Origin: Pseudomaricurvus hydrocarbonicus
Lineage (GTDB): Bacteria; Pseudomonadota; Gammaproteobacteria; Pseudomonadales; Cellvibrionaceae
Assembly: GCF_011602365.1 (NCBI RefSeq)
Contig: NZ_JAAONZ010000018.1
Location: 1 to 64,000, forward strand
Direction of reading: 5' to 3'
DNA: 64,000 nucleotides
Position 1 is the stretch's first letter. The number at the start of each line of letters is the position of its first letter. The notes below the pieces were generated by a model, which was not told the origin of the DNA, did no database searches, and saw only the letters and a program-made list of their open reading frames with translations. Below are positions 35,250 through 45,552 of this stretch, piece by piece. The position numbers and the translations under genes are program-made.

Positions 35250-36317
35250 TTACGCCACACACCCCATCGCAGATGATTGCGGATCAAATCGGTTACGTGC
35301 CACCTGGTCGGCAATGAGGTTGGTGGGCTCTCCCGTCGCGGCCGAGCGCTGAAACACCTCTTTCAAGGTGTCGGTAATGCATTGGGTGATGTGTTTGTGC
35401 GCCTTGGCGTACGGCAATCCCTGACGCTGGTAATACACATCGATAATGCCACCGGCGTTAATGACGTAGTCCGGGGCATAGAGTATTCCTCTTGCGCAAA
35501 GGGCTGCCCCCAAATCATCGTAAGCCAACTGATTGTTGGCCGAGCCGGCAATCACCTGCGCCCGGAGGAGATTCAGCACGGTGTCGTCAATGGTGGCTCC
35601 CAAGGCACAAGGCGCGATGACGTCCACGTCCTGGGTAAATATGTCCGACGGATCGACCACCCGCGCGGACAGTTCTTTTTCCGCACGCTGGGCGTTCGCC
35701 GCAAACACATCGCTGACCCACAATTGCGCACCGGCCTGATGCAGCATTTCCGCCAGCCGATAGCCCACATTACCCACGCCCTGGATCGCCACTCGCACGC
35801 CTTTTAAATCCGAGGTTTTAAAGCGCTGCTGCACCGCCAGCTGCAACCCCACAAACACGCCATAGGCGGTGGCCGGAGAGGGATCCCCGCGGTCGCCCTG
35901 CAATGATGAGAAGCCAGCCACGTGTGAGGTTTCCAGGGCCATGATGCGCATGTCGCTTTCGTTAATCCCCGAGTCTTCGGCCGCGACATAATCACCGTTA
36001 AATGAATCGATGAAACGCCCCATGGCCCGCAACAAGTCTTCTGTTTTATGTTGGCGCGGATCGCCCAGGATGACAGACTTGCCCCCACCCAATGGCAAGT
36101 TGGCCGCCGCCGACTTGTACGTCATGCCACGCGACAACCGCAATACATCGTCCAGTGCAGCCTCGCCGCTGGCATAGGGAAACATCCGACAACCACCCAG
36201 GGCATTCCCCAGATTGGTATTGTGTATCGCAATGATCGCTTTAAGTCCGGTTTTTTTATCCTGACAAAAAGCTACTCGCTGATGATCATCATACGACCTG
36301 TGCTCAAACACACTCAT
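35250..36317 (-). CDS. Leucine dehydrogenase (Glu/Leu/Phe/Val dehydrogenase family)
   Basis: 355-residue NAD-dependent amino-acid dehydrogenase. It has the substrate motif [14 protein letters not shown] with the catalytic lysine, the dinucleotide fold [17 protein letters not shown], and IDVYYQRQG near the C-terminus. Length and the short N-terminus fit leucine/valine dehydrogenases rather than glutamate dehydrogenase. It would deaminate branched-chain amino acids to 2-oxoacids. It lies 56 bases downstream of the large 2-oxoacid:ferredoxin oxidoreductase on the same strand, which could then oxidise those products. Confidence 0.9.
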   Translation of the reverse strand: MSVFEHRSYDDHQRVAFCQDKKTGLKAIIAIHNTNLGNALGGCRMFPYASGEAALDDVLRLSRGMTYKSAAANLPLGGGKSVILGDPRQHKTEDLLRAMGRFIDSFNGDYVAAEDSGINESDMRIMALETSHVAGFSSLQGDRGDPSPATAYGVFVGLQLAVQQRFKTSDLKGVRVAIQGVGNVGYRLAEMLHQAGAQLWVSDVFAANAQRAEKELSARVVDPSDIFTQDVDVIAPCALGATIDDTVLNLLRAQVIAGSANNQLAYDDLGAALCARGILYAPDYVINAGGIIDVYYQRQGLPYAKAHKHITQCITDTLKEVFQRSAATGEPTNLIADQVARNRFDPQSSAMGCVA

Positions 36318-36373
36318 AGTACCGCTCCTTATCGCAACGCGCTGATGTTCTTGTGAAACATCAGTCGCTGTCG

Positions 36374-39300
36374 CTAAACGACCTGATCAAGGTCAACAAA
36401 ATGTACCGCCGACGTTTCACTACCGTAAAAGCGGTCCAACGTTTCGTTGCGCTTTTGGCGCCACTGCTTCACAGCCTCTTCTTTAATATGGCCAAAGCCT
36501 CGCACTTTTTCCACCGACGTAATCAATTCCGTGGCAACGGACAAATTTTCAGTTGTGAGATTGGGTAAAATATCTTTTTCCACCAACTCTTCGAACTCGG
36601 CAATCAAGCCGACTTCCATTTTTCGCTCCTGGCTGTAAGAAAACACATCAAACACCGTACCGCGTAAACGCCGGGCTTTCGCCAGCAACGCAAAGGCTTT
36701 GATCATCCAGGGGCCGTACTCCTGCTTTACCGGCTTACTGGTATCCGGATCTTTTTTCGAAAACGTTGGCGGCGCCAGATGAAAATGCAGTTCGTAGTTG
36801 CCTTCAAACTGTTCCTTCACCCGATCCATGAATCCGGTCTCGGCAAACAGACGCGCCACTTCGTATTCATCTTTAATGGCCAGCAGCTTGAAATAACTTT
36901 TGGCCACAGCCGCAACAAAGGCATCGGCCCCATGGCTGTCAAATTCCTGATCGTCTTTCAGCTTCAGCGCCCAAACCGCCTGGCGGCATTGCTCCACAAA
37001 CTGACGATAGCGATTGGCGTAGTTTTTATCCTGGTAACGGATCAGAAAATCTGCCCGGTAGTCGATGATGTCATCCACGCTCTTGAGTGGCTGAAACGGT
37101 GGCTTGTGTTGCGGCAGAAGGTCGAGCACGGATTTTTCATCGTGTGCCGCACGGCGACCCCAGACAAAGGCCTGGCGGTTAAATTCCACCGCCACCCCAT
37201 TGAGTTCGATGGAGGCTTCAATGGCACTGGCGTCGACCGGAATCAAACCTTTTTGATAGGCAAACCCCAGCAGGAACAGGTTGCTGCCGATGGCATCCCC
37301 CATCAGCTCAACCGCCAACTGGCTGGCGTTCACAAAATGGGTTTTGTCTTCTCCCACTTCGGCGGCAATGGCATTTTTCATCGCCACCTTGGGAAAGCGC
37401 ATGTCAGGGTCACGGGTAAACGCAGCGGTGGGCGATTCATAATCGTTGATGATGGCGTGTGACAAATCGCGATTCACTTTCGCCAGCGCCTCTTCCCCGG
37501 CGGCCACCACCAGATCACAACCCAACAGCAGATGGGCATCACCGGCCGGCACCCGCACGGCATGAATATCATTCTGAGAGTTGCCGATGCGCACGTGCGA
37601 CACCACCGCGCCGAACTTTTGCGCCAGGCCAGTCAGGTTAAGCACCGAACAGCCTTTGCCCTGCAGGTGCGCAGCCATGCCCAGAATGGAACTGATGGTA
37701 AGTACCCCGGTGCCACCAATGCCGGTCATCACCACATTCCAGGGCTTGTCCAGGGCTGGCAGTTGGGGGTCCGGCAGAGCAATGTCCACCGCCTGAGTGA
37801 CCGAGCTGCGCTTTTTGCGCAATTGCCCACCGTGCACGGTCACAAAGCTGGGGCAGAAACCCTCTACGCAGGAATAGTCTTTGTTGCAGGCGCTTTGATC
37901 AATGGTGCGCTTGCGTCCCAGCTCGGTCTCTTTGGGCAACACCGACAGACAATTGGACACCACACCACAATCGCCGCAACCTTCACACACGTCGCTGTTG
38001 ATCAGCACGCGTTTGGCGGGATCGGGATAGTCGCCTTTTTTGCGGCGACGGCGTTTTTCCGCCGCACAGGTCTGGTCATAAATAATGACACTGGTGCCTT
38101 TGACCTGGCGCATCTCTTTTTGCACCGCATCCAGGCGGCGGCGATGATCGATGGTCAGGCCCTCAAACTCGGGAAAGTCGTCCGGGTATTTGTCGGGTTC
38201 ATCCGTCACCACGGCAATCCGGGTGATGCCTTCACCGCGCAACTGATAAATAACCTGCGCCACCGACAGCGGCCCGTCAATGGGCTGTCCACCGGTCATG
38301 GCCACGGCGTCGTTGTAGAGCAGCTTGTAGGTAATATTGGCCCCCGACGCCACCGCCGCCCGAATGGCCAGCAACCCCGAATGGAAATAGGTACCATCGC
38401 CCAGGTTTTGAAACACATGCGGCGTGTCGGTAAACGGGGCTTGCCCCAACCAGGTAGCCCCTTCACCGCCCATTTGGGTAAAGGTGTGGGTAGCGCGATC
38501 CATCCAGGTCACCATGTAATGGCAGCCTATGCCCGCCAGGGCGCGGGAACCCTCCGGCACTTTGGTGGAGGTGTTGTGCGGACAGCCGGAGCAGTAATGA
38601 GGGGTGCGCTCGATAATTTCTCTGGGGCGAGCCAACGACTGCTCCTTGCGCTCCAGAAACTGCAGGCGACGCTCAATATCGTCACTGCGGTAGAACGGTT
38701 GCAGGCGCGCCGCAATGGCTCTCGCCACCATCGCCGGTGTCAGCTCGCCCAGGTTGGTCAGCAGGCTCTTGCCGTGCTCGTCGTACTCTCCGACCACCCG
38801 TGGCCGCTCATGCACCGGCCAGTTATAGAGCTGACCGGTGAGCTGGTCTTCGATCACCGAGCGCTTCTCTTCCACCACCAGAATTTCGGTCAGGCCCTGG
38901 GCAAATTCATGGGTGGTGGTAGGCTCCAGTGGCCAGGGCATGCCGACTTTAAAGACCCGCAAACCAATCTCGGCCGCCATGCGTTCATCAATGCCCAAGT
39001 CCTCCAGAGCTTGCAACACATCCAGATAGGCTTTGCCGGAGGTGATGATGCCCAGACGCGGCGTCGGTGTATCATGGGTAATGTAATTGAGCTTGTTGAC
39101 CCGCGCGAATTCCCGTGCAGCGTAAATCTTATAGTGGTTGAGTCGCTCTTCCTGCTCCAGGGGTTTATCCGGCCAGCGGCCGTGCAGGCCACCGGCGGGC
39201 ATTTCAAAACTCTCGGGGATCACAATTTTGACGCGATCGGGATCAATGTCGGCGGAAATCGCCGAGTCCATGTTTTCGGTGATGGCTTTGAGCCCCACCC

Positions 39301-39949
39301 AGCAGCCGCTGTAGCGGGACAGTTCCCAGCCAAAAATCCCCAGGTCGAGAATTTCCTGCACATTGGAGGGCGCCAGCACGGGTGCCGAGGCCGCCATAAA
39401 AGAGTGTTCGGACTGGTGTGGCAGGGTAGACGATTTGCAGGCATGGTCATCCCCCACCACCGCCAGCACACCGCCGTATTGTGAGGTACCAAACGCGTTG
39501 GCGTGCTTGAGTACGTCCATGGATCGATCCAGGCCCGGCCCTTTGCCGTACCACATGCCAAACACACCGTCGTATTTGGCACCTTCAAACAAATTGACCT
39601 GCTGGGAGCCCCATACTGCGGTCATGGCCAGATCTTCATTGACGCCGGGGTTGAAGACAATGTTGTGCGGCTCAAGGTATTTACTGGCTTTCCACAAGGC
39701 CTGATCCAGCCCCCCGATCGGGGAACCGCGATAACCGGAAATATACCCTGCGGTGTTCAGTCCCCGAGCCACATCCCGTTGATGCTGCAGCATGGGCAGA
39801 CGCACCAGGGCTTCGATACCGGTCATGTAGGCACGCCCCGACGCCAGCCGGTATTTGTCATCCAGCGTGATTGACGTCTGGTCGACGGCCGAATTCGGTC
39901 CTGTAGCGCTCTCAACCAAAGCGCTGTTGCCTGAAGTCTGCTTGACCAT
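36374..39949 (-). CDS. Fused indolepyruvate (2-oxoacid):ferredoxin oxidoreductase
   Basis: About 1191 residues. Order: N-terminal pyrimidine-binding and core domains ([19 protein letters not shown]), TPP-binding domain ([14 protein letters not shown], then [16 protein letters not shown]), a ferredoxin-type 4Fe-4S segment ([16 protein letters not shown] and [15 protein letters not shown]), the gamma domain ([23 protein letters not shown]), and a C-terminal DUF6537-like region. It decarboxylates aryl or branched 2-oxoacids to acyl-CoA. The start at 39949 has a full GGGAGGTGAT site; an ATG at 39994 with a weaker GAGG is also in frame. Confidence 0.93.
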   Translation of the reverse strand: MVKQTSGNSALVESATGPNSAVDQTSITLDDKYRLASGRAYMTGIEALVRLPMLQHQRDVARGLNTAGYISGYRGSPIGGLDQALWKASKYLEPHNIVFNPGVNEDLAMTAVWGSQQVNLFEGAKYDGVFGMWYGKGPGLDRSMDVLKHANAFGTSQYGGVLAVVGDDHACKSSTLPHQSEHSFMAASAPVLAPSNVQEILDLGIFGWELSRYSGCWVGLKAITENMDSAISADIDPDRVKIVIPESFEMPAGGLHGRWPDKPLEQEERLNHYKIYAAREFARVNKLNYITHDTPTPRLGIITSGKAYLDVLQALEDLGIDERMAAEIGLRVFKVGMPWPLEPTTTHEFAQGLTEILVVEEKRSVIEDQLTGQLYNWPVHERPRVVGEYDEHGKSLLTNLGELTPAMVARAIAARLQPFYRSDDIERRLQFLERKEQSLARPREIIERTPHYCSGCPHNTSTKVPEGSRALAGIGCHYMVTWMDRATHTFTQMGGEGATWLGQAPFTDTPHVFQNLGDGTYFHSGLLAIRAAVASGANITYKLLYNDAVAMTGGQPIDGPLSVAQVIYQLRGEGITRIAVVTDEPDKYPDDFPEFEGLTIDHRRRLDAVQKEMRQVKGTSVIIYDQTCAAEKRRRRKKGDYPDPAKRVLINSDVCEGCGDCGVVSNCLSVLPKETELGRKRTIDQSACNKDYSCVEGFCPSFVTVHGGQLRKKRSSVTQAVDIALPDPQLPALDKPWNVVMTGIGGTGVLTISSILGMAAHLQGKGCSVLNLTGLAQKFGAVVSHVRIGNSQNDIHAVRVPAGDAHLLLGCDLVVAAGEEALAKVNRDLSHAIINDYESPTAAFTRDPDMRFPKVAMKNAIAAEVGEDKTHFVNASQLAVELMGDAIGSNLFLLGFAYQKGLIPVDASAIEASIELNGVAVEFNRQAFVWGRRAAHDEKSVLDLLPQHKPPFQPLKSVDDIIDYRADFLIRYQDKNYANRYRQFVEQCRQAVWALKLKDDQEFDSHGADAFVAAVAKSYFKLLAIKDEYEVARLFAETGFMDRVKEQFEGNYELHFHLAPPTFSKKDPDTSKPVKQEYGPWMIKAFALLAKARRLRGTVFDVFSYSQERKMEVGLIAEFEELVEKDILPNLTTENLSVATELITSVEKVRGFGHIKEEAVKQWRQKRNETLDRFYGSETSAVHFVDLDQVV

Positions 39950-40141
39950 CAGATCACCTCCCACCTGAACATTCACACCCAACTTGGCGCCCATACACTG
40001 TCCTCATTGTTATTGTCATGGTTCTATAATCGCTACCACAAAATTCTAATGAAGTACCTGGGGTGTTTTTTTGTTTTATTCCCTCCAATTGCGTCTATAG
40101 TGCATACATAAACCCAAAAACAACAAAATATGAGGTTTATC

Positions 40142-40618
40142 ATGCAAAACACAATTACCGGTCCGGATCTCAAGATTCTTAAGCTGCTGCAGGAGAACGC
40201 CAGCCTGACGGCAGCGGAACTGGCCGACCGCATCGGACTGTCCCAAAGCCCCTGTTGGCGCCGGGTGAACCGCCTGGAAACCGAGGGCTACATTCACAAA
40301 CGGGTGGCGCTGCTCAATGCCGAGAAGTTGGGTATGGATGTGGTGGTCTTTTGTAGTGTGAACCTAAGTGTGCACGGTCGCCAGTCGCTGGAGGAGTTTG
40401 AACACGCCGTCGCCCTGCTGCCCGAAGTCATGGAGTGCTACACCATGACCGGGACCATGGACTACATGCTGAAAATCGTCACCAAAGATATTCGCCATTA
40501 TGAGCAGTTTGTACGCACATTCTTGTCTCAAATGCCCGGAATACAGGAAATACATTCCCACGTGGCGGTAACGGCCATTAAAAACACCACGGCTTTACCG
40601 CTCGACACCCAACTGTAG
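40142..40618 (+). CDS. Lrp/AsnC family transcriptional regulator
   Basis: 158-residue amino-acid-responsive regulator: N-terminal helix-turn-helix (LKLLQENASLTAAELADRIGLSQSPCWRRVNRLE) and the C-terminal RAM effector domain (CYTMTGTMDYMLKIV). Start at 40142, with TGAGG seven bases before. It is divergent from the 2-oxoacid oxidoreductase and leucine dehydrogenase genes across a 192-base AT-rich spacer, so it most likely controls them in response to an amino acid such as leucine. Confidence 0.92.
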   Translation: MQNTITGPDLKILKLLQENASLTAAELADRIGLSQSPCWRRVNRLETEGYIHKRVALLNAEKLGMDVVVFCSVNLSVHGRQSLEEFEHAVALLPEVMECYTMTGTMDYMLKIVTKDIRHYEQFVRTFLSQMPGIQEIHSHVAVTAIKNTTALPLDTQL

Positions 40619-40686
40619 GGGTCCAGCCGGCCGGGACCCAGCGCCAAAAACCGCTGACAATAACCGCCTGACGGGGCAGCGCTGTT

Positions 40687-40720
40687 CATATAGCATTCAC
40701 CTCCATATAGCCTTCACCTC
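40687..40720. repeat. 17-bp tandem duplication
   Basis: CATATAGCATTCACCTC (40687) is followed directly by CATATAGCCTTCACCTC (40704), one mismatch, in the spacer before the spermidine-synthase-like gene. Confidence 0.85.
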
Positions 40721-40825
40721 TCCAGGTAAATAGGCAGTAAATACAGACAACAGGGGCAGGTAGATGCCGGGTGGCCATGACATCGCCCACCAGCCAGCCG
40801 ACGCGCCTTACATTCAAGGGAGGCC

Positions 40826-41584
40826 ATGCGCAACATGAACATGACCGGCAGGGAAATTCATCGGGCTCACGACGACCTCGGTGTGGTGCAGGTGTTTGAC
40901 GATGGGGACATGCGCTATTTGACCTTTGGTACCGATCACCAGCAAAGTTGTGCCCTGAAATCCGACCCCGCCTACCTGAGTTACGATTACACCCGTGCGA
41001 TGTTGCTGCCACTGCTGTTTGAGGATAACCCTCGCAAAGGGCTCATCCTGGGACTCGGAGCCGGATCACTGGCCACCTGCCTGAACAGACACTGCCGCCA
41101 ATTGAAACTGACCGCCGTCGAATTGCGTCAAACGGTCATTGACGCAGCGTACCAATACTTTCAATTACCCACGGGCAAAAAGCTCAACGTCGTTGCGGCC
41201 AATGCGGCGGATTACTTACGCGAACATGAACCCGCTAATTTCAACGTCATCTTCAGCGACATCTACGGCCCCGACGGCGTCGACGATTTGCAATTGCAGG
41301 AACGCTTCATCGATCAATGCCTGCACAGCCTGACCGCCAAAGGATGGCTGGTCCTCAATTGCTGGAAGAACCACCGCAACGACAGTGAAATCCTGCAGCT
41401 GCTGCGCGATCGTTTTGCCTATGTCGGTGAGTGCAACACCCAGGCTGGAAACTGGGTCATTCTGGCGTGTCGACAAGCGCCAAGGGCCGGGCAAAATCAA
41501 TTGCGCGAACGCGCCAAAGCCTGGAGTCAAAAACTGGGTTTCCCCCTGCCCTTGTCACGCCTGCAGGATAAAACCCGGCCTTGA
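40826..41584 (+). CDS. Spermidine-synthase-like methyltransferase-fold protein
   Basis: 252 residues with the SpeE-type Rossmann core: GLILGLGAGSLATCLNRHC (motif I), LTAVELRQTVIDAAYQYF (motif II) and FNVIFSDIYGPDGVDD (motif IV). It lacks the N-terminal beta domain of true spermidine synthases, so it belongs to the SpeE-like group of unknown substrate. Three in-frame ATGs (40826, 40835, 40841) follow GGGAGG; 40835 is best spaced, but the longest is given. It stands alone. Confidence 0.8.
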   Translation: MRNMNMTGREIHRAHDDLGVVQVFDDGDMRYLTFGTDHQQSCALKSDPAYLSYDYTRAMLLPLLFEDNPRKGLILGLGAGSLATCLNRHCRQLKLTAVELRQTVIDAAYQYFQLPTGKKLNVVAANAADYLREHEPANFNVIFSDIYGPDGVDDLQLQERFIDQCLHSLTAKGWLVLNCWKNHRNDSEILQLLRDRFAYVGECNTQAGNWVILACRQAPRAGQNQLRERAKAWSQKLGFPLPLSRLQDKTRP

Positions 41585-41867
41585 GGCGGTTCACAACAAC
41601 TTTTGTGGCAGGTTTGGCACAGGGTTGACCACAAGATTTACCACAACGATCACAGATCACAGCCATCACGCACCGAAAACCGTGCTCCCATCGCCGGGGC
41701 AACCGTGCACCAAAATACAACACCGGCAAGCCCGTCGGACCGCCTCACTCTGACCCGCGCGCCAAAACAGTCTCGCCGACATTGCACCAACAGCTGACAG
41801 TGCGCCCCAAAGTAAACACCACCTCACGTCAAAAAACGCTTTTTTGAATTTTCCATCTCGGTAAATT

Positions 41868-41884
41868 TGCACACCTGCAGTGCA
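41868..41884. promoter_or_regulatory. Predicted NtrC-binding site
   Basis: TGCACACCTGCAGTGCA fits the NtrC dyad TGCAC-N7-GTGCA exactly. Its centre lies about 130 bases before the start point inferred from the sigma-54 promoter, a usual enhancer distance. A weaker half match (TGCAC-N7-GTCAC) lies at 41920-41936. Confidence 0.65.
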
Positions 41885-41979
41885 CAACAGCGTTGGACTG
41901 CGTTTTCGCTCCTCTTTTTTGCACCGTGGCGGTCACCGAACACTGCAGTACGCAGACCGCCACCGCCGAGAAGATAAAC

Positions 41980-41995
41980 TGGCATAGCCATTGCT
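41980..41995 (+). promoter_or_regulatory. Predicted sigma-54 promoter of the FNT operon
   Basis: TGGCATAGCCATTGCT has the invariant GG (41981-41982) and GC (41993-41994) ten bases apart, with a single departure from TGGCAC-N5-TTGCW. Transcription would start near 42006, 28 bases before the FNT gene. Confidence 0.7.
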
Positions 41996-42033
41996 GTATC
42001 AAATTGAAATTCATCCATATGAGAGCGCAGCTG

Positions 42034-42843
42034 ATGTCCTACCTAGTCCCCACAGAATTTGTCACCAAAATGGTTGACGCAGGTGAGTCGAAAGTTTTTA
42101 TGTCGACTCGTGACACGTTAATCCGAGCGTATATGGCCGGTGCCATCCTGGCACTCGCCGCTTCCTTTGCAATTTTCGTCACCGTAACCACCGGCTCTGC
42201 AATTCTCGGAGCGATCCTGTTTCCCGTCGGCTTTTGTATGTTGTACCTGATGGGGTTTGACCTGCTGACCGGCGTGTTTGTGTTGGTGCCCCTGGCGTTA
42301 ATTGATAAACGACCCGGCGTCACCATCAACAGTGTCTTGCGCAACTGGGGACTGGTGTTTGTCGGAAATTTCGCCGGCGCTCTGACGGTGGCGTTCATGA
42401 TGGCCTTTATTTTCACCTACGGTTTCTCCACCGACCCCGGAGCCATTGGCCAAAAAATTGCCGGCATTGGTGAATCCCGCACCCTGGGTTACGCCGAATA
42501 CGGCCTGGCCGGTTGGTTCACCATTTTCATTCGTGGCATGCTGTGTAACTGGATGGTTTCCATGGGCGTGGTCGGTGCCATGATCTCCACCACCGTCGGA
42601 GGCAAGGTCATCGCCATGTGGATGCCCATCATGCTGTTCTTTGCCATGGGTTTTGAACACTCCGTGGTTAACATGTTCCTGTTCCCCTCCGGGATCATCA
42701 TGGGCGGTGAGTTTTCCGTCATGGATTACCTGATCTGGAACGAAATCCCCACGGTCCTGGGCAACCTTTTCGGCGGCTTGGCCTTCACCGGTCTGACCCT
42801 GTACAGCACACACATTCGTACGGCGCCGAAACGTGCCTACTGA
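42034..42843 (+). CDS. Formate/nitrite transporter (FNT) family channel
   Basis: 269-residue pentameric-channel subunit with six membrane helices. Family signatures are present: the half-helix around MYLMGFDLLTGVFVLVPLAL, LRNWGLVFVGNFAGAL, GMLCNWMVSMGV and the FGFEHSVVNMF-type pore motif (here AMGFEHSVVNMFLFPSGI). FNT channels pass small monovalent anions such as formate or nitrite. Here the neighbour is cyanase, so cyanate or bicarbonate is a fair but untested guess. The ATG at 42034 is chosen from the family start; a second ATG at 42019 is possible. Predicted nitrogen control lies upstream. Confidence 0.9.
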   Translation: MSYLVPTEFVTKMVDAGESKVFMSTRDTLIRAYMAGAILALAASFAIFVTVTTGSAILGAILFPVGFCMLYLMGFDLLTGVFVLVPLALIDKRPGVTINSVLRNWGLVFVGNFAGALTVAFMMAFIFTYGFSTDPGAIGQKIAGIGESRTLGYAEYGLAGWFTIFIRGMLCNWMVSMGVVGAMISTTVGGKVIAMWMPIMLFFAMGFEHSVVNMFLFPSGIIMGGEFSVMDYLIWNEIPTVLGNLFGGLAFTGLTLYSTHIRTAPKRAY

Positions 42844-42932
42844 GTCTTAAGGTCAAAATGTGGCCCGACGAAAACCTGTAACTTTTAATCACAAAACCAG
42901 GGGCCTTGGGGGCAGCCCTTCAGCAAACGTCG

Positions 42933-42986
42933 AGCGGCAAACGAAGCCACCTGATAGCGATTTTTGCCCAGGTGGCTGGCGCCGCT
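42933..42986 (+). other. Two-tier inverted repeat between FNT and cynS genes
   Basis: An inner perfect 9-bp pair (AGCCACCTG at 42945-42953, CAGGTGGCT at 42969-42977) is enclosed by AGCGGC at 42933 and GCCGCT at 42981. There is no T-run after it, so a processing site, partial attenuator or RNA-stability element is more likely than a full terminator. Confidence 0.6.
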
Positions 42987-43072
42987 TATCCGCGGGTTGG
43001 GATCCGCCGTTCAAACACGACAACCTGAACCTTTATCCAAAATTCACGGCATGAATCTTCCAAGGTGATTTT

Positions 43073-43516
43073 ATGACACGCAATGACGTGACCGAACTGG
43101 TCATTACCCAGAAGCTGAAAAAGCAATTAACCTGGCCAGAACTGGCCAGCGCCATTGGCAAAAGCAAGGAATGGACAACCGCCGCCCTGCTGGGGCAAAT
43201 GACCCTCGATGCAGAACAGGCGAAAATTATAGGTGACAAACTGGAACTGCCCGAGGATGCCGTAACTCAACTGCAAGTGGTGCCCTACAAAGGTTCACTG
43301 CCCACCGCCGTCCCCACTGACCCGTTGATCTATCGCTTTTACGAACTGATCAATGTCTATGGCACCACGTTTAAAGCCTTGATCCACGAGGAATTCGGAG
43401 ATGGCATCATGAGTGCCATTGACTTTGACATGGACTTAAAACGTGAAGCCGACCCGAAAGGCGATCGCGTCAAGATCACCATGAGCGGCAAATTTCTGCC
43501 ATATAAAAGTTATTAA
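43073..43516 (+). CDS. cynS: Cyanate hydratase (cyanase)
   Basis: 147-residue decameric enzyme turning cyanate and bicarbonate into ammonia and CO2 via carbamate. The N-terminal helix-turn-helix-like domain (LTWPELASAIGKSKEWTTAALLG) and the C-terminal catalytic region are complete. Expected active-site residues are Arg88, Glu91 (YRFYELI) and Ser114 (GIMSAIDF). AAGGTG sits 7 bases before the ATG. It lies between an FNT channel and a PP2C/kinase fusion on the same strand, with no cynR or cynT nearby. Confidence 0.96.
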   Translation: MTRNDVTELVITQKLKKQLTWPELASAIGKSKEWTTAALLGQMTLDAEQAKIIGDKLELPEDAVTQLQVVPYKGSLPTAVPTDPLIYRFYELINVYGTTFKALIHEEFGDGIMSAIDFDMDLKREADPKGDRVKITMSGKFLPYKSY

Positions 43517-43707
43517 CCTTTCTTGCACCCGGCCAAATTGTACTGAATGGTGCGCTGTGTTGAACGTTGCAGTGCGCGCTGTTGTAAACGCTGCTGTTAA
43601 CGTGGTTTTTTACGGCAACAGCCACTCAGTCTGATGTACTTCGTCAATCTCAACTGGCCTTTATCCTTGACCGTCACGCTGAGCAGCAAGATCAACAGAG
43701 TAACGAT

Positions 43708-45432
43708 ATGCCCGAAACACTCAGGCTCTCGCTAGGCCAGTATTCTGACAAGGGGCGCAAGCCCAGCAATCAAGACTTTATCGGTGCCACGGTACCCGAA
43801 AATTCTCAGCTCGACTTTAAAGGTGCGGCCCTGGCCATGGCCGACGGCATCAGCAGCAGTGACGTCAGCCACATTGCCAGCGAAACCGCGGTCAAAAACT
43901 TTCTCGACGATTACTATTGCACCTCCGACGCCTGGTCGGTCAAAAAATCCGTCTACAAGGTGCTTGAAGCCACCAACGCCTGGCTCTATTCCCAGTCCCA
44001 AAACAGCCCCATGCGTTACGAAAAAGACAAAGGCTATGTCTGTACCCTCAGTGCGCTGGTGATTAAATGCAACACCGCACATGTTTTCCACGCCGGGGAT
44101 ACCCGGGTCTACCGACTGAATGACCACGGACTGGAGCAATTAACCCATGATCACCGTCGCTGGATCAGCGAAGACCAAAGTTACCTCAGTCGCGCGCTCG
44201 GCGTCGACCATCAATGCGAATTCGATTATCAGTCACTGACCGTCAATATTGGTGACGTATTTATTCTGGCAACCGACGGTGTTTACGAATTTATCGAGCC
44301 ATCGGAGCTGGTGCAGTGTATCGGTGAGCACCGCGCCGATCTCAACAGGGCCGCCCGAGTGCTGGTGGAGTCCGCCTATCAACAGGGCAGCACCGACAAC
44401 CTCAGCCTTCAACTGGTCCGCGTTGATGCCCTGCCGTGCGGTAAAATTACCGCGTTAAAACATCAGGCCGAACAACTGCCGTTTCCACCTCAGCTTGAAG
44501 AAAATCATTGCTTTGACGGTTATACGATCCTCCGGCAACTGCACGCCAGCAGTCGCAGTCACGTGTATCTGGCACGGGATCAGGTAAGCGACTCGCAGGT
44601 CATCATAAAAACACCGTCAATAGACCTCAGGGGCGACCCCGACTATTTAGAGCGGTTTTTAACCGAGGAGTGGATCGCCCGACGCATCCACAGCCAGTAT
44701 GTGTTAAAAGCCGGGCGCCAGCAGCGCACTCGAAATTATCTGTACACTGTGACCGAATACATCAAGGGACAAACACTGGCGCAGTGGCTGAGAGACAATC
44801 CCCAGCCAAACGTTGAAGAAGTCAGAAACATTATCGAACAGGTGGCCAAAGGCCTGATGGCGTTTCATCGCATGGAAATGCTGCATCAGGACCTGAAGCC
44901 TGACAATGTCATGATCGATCAAAACGGTACGGTTAAAATCATCGACTTCGGCTCAACCCGTGTGGCCGGCTTAGTGGAAGTCATGCCCGAGCAGGCACAG
45001 GATCATTTGTTGGGCACCGCCCTGTACACGGCACCGGAATACTTTTTGGGTGAAGCGGGCACCCCGCGGTCTGAGCAGTTTTCACTGGGGGTACTGGCGT
45101 ACCATATGCTGTCCGGGCGCTTCCCTTACGGCAACAAGGTCTCGCAATCGAGAACCGTGCGCGCCCAGCGCAACCTGGTGTACCAATCCGTTCTGGATGT
45201 CGACCGGGAAATTCCGGCCTGGATCGACGACACCCTGAAGAAAGCCCTGCACCCGTCACCGCATAAGCGCTACGACGAAATGTCCGAATTTCTTTATGAT
45301 CTGCGTCACCCGAACAAGGCGTTTTTGAACAAATCGCGCGCCCCCCTGCTGGAGCGCAACCCCGTCGCGTTTTGGCAGGGGATGTCCTTCATCCTGGCGT
45401 CCATCATTGTGCTCATGCTGTTCCAGTCGTGA
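43708..45432 (+). CDS. Fused PP2C phosphatase / Ser-Thr protein kinase with C-terminal anchor
   Basis: 574 residues. Residues 1-240 are a PP2C phosphatase (LAMADGISSSDVSHIASE, HAGDTRVYRL, ATDGVYEFIEP, STDNLSLQ). Residues 270-535 are a Hanks kinase with HQDLKPDNVMID and IIDFGSTR, followed by one membrane helix (FWQGMSFILASIIVLMLF) at the C-terminus, so both domains face the cytoplasm. Proteins of this layout are known next to assimilatory nitrite reductase genes in pseudomonads; here the partners are the FNT channel and cyanase. It probably senses or relays nitrogen status, target unknown. Confidence 0.92.
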   Translation: MPETLRLSLGQYSDKGRKPSNQDFIGATVPENSQLDFKGAALAMADGISSSDVSHIASETAVKNFLDDYYCTSDAWSVKKSVYKVLEATNAWLYSQSQNSPMRYEKDKGYVCTLSALVIKCNTAHVFHAGDTRVYRLNDHGLEQLTHDHRRWISEDQSYLSRALGVDHQCEFDYQSLTVNIGDVFILATDGVYEFIEPSELVQCIGEHRADLNRAARVLVESAYQQGSTDNLSLQLVRVDALPCGKITALKHQAEQLPFPPQLEENHCFDGYTILRQLHASSRSHVYLARDQVSDSQVIIKTPSIDLRGDPDYLERFLTEEWIARRIHSQYVLKAGRQQRTRNYLYTVTEYIKGQTLAQWLRDNPQPNVEEVRNIIEQVAKGLMAFHRMEMLHQDLKPDNVMIDQNGTVKIIDFGSTRVAGLVEVMPEQAQDHLLGTALYTAPEYFLGEAGTPRSEQFSLGVLAYHMLSGRFPYGNKVSQSRTVRAQRNLVYQSVLDVDREIPAWIDDTLKKALHPSPHKRYDEMSEFLYDLRHPNKAFLNKSRAPLLERNPVAFWQGMSFILASIIVLMLFQS

Positions 45433-45552
45433 ACACCCGCGGCACGCCGAATCGACAGAAAAGGGGGCCTGCCACGCACCAGCGGATCAACGATAACGTT
45501 GATGGCGGTGTGCTGTGACCATAGCGCTGCCGTCAAACCACCGTGTGCTGGG

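Larger units (their letters stand above)
41585..42033. other. Regulatory spacer before the FNT-cynS-kinase genes
   Basis: 449 bases with no supported gene. It holds a predicted NtrC site and sigma-54 promoter (separate entries). A frame from 41893 runs into the FNT gene, but its first 47 residues are unlike the family. Confidence 0.6.

Noticed and set aside
37532-39484. 650-codon open frame on the plus strand opposite the 2-oxoacid oxidoreductase
   Set aside because: It mirrors the real gene; its protein is rich in His/Gly/Arg with no domain pattern, as expected for the antisense frame of a GC-rich gene.
41615-41629. TGGCAC...TTGAC as a sigma-54 promoter
   Set aside because: Only four bases separate the two boxes and the -12 GC is missing. 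The match at 41980 has correct spacing.
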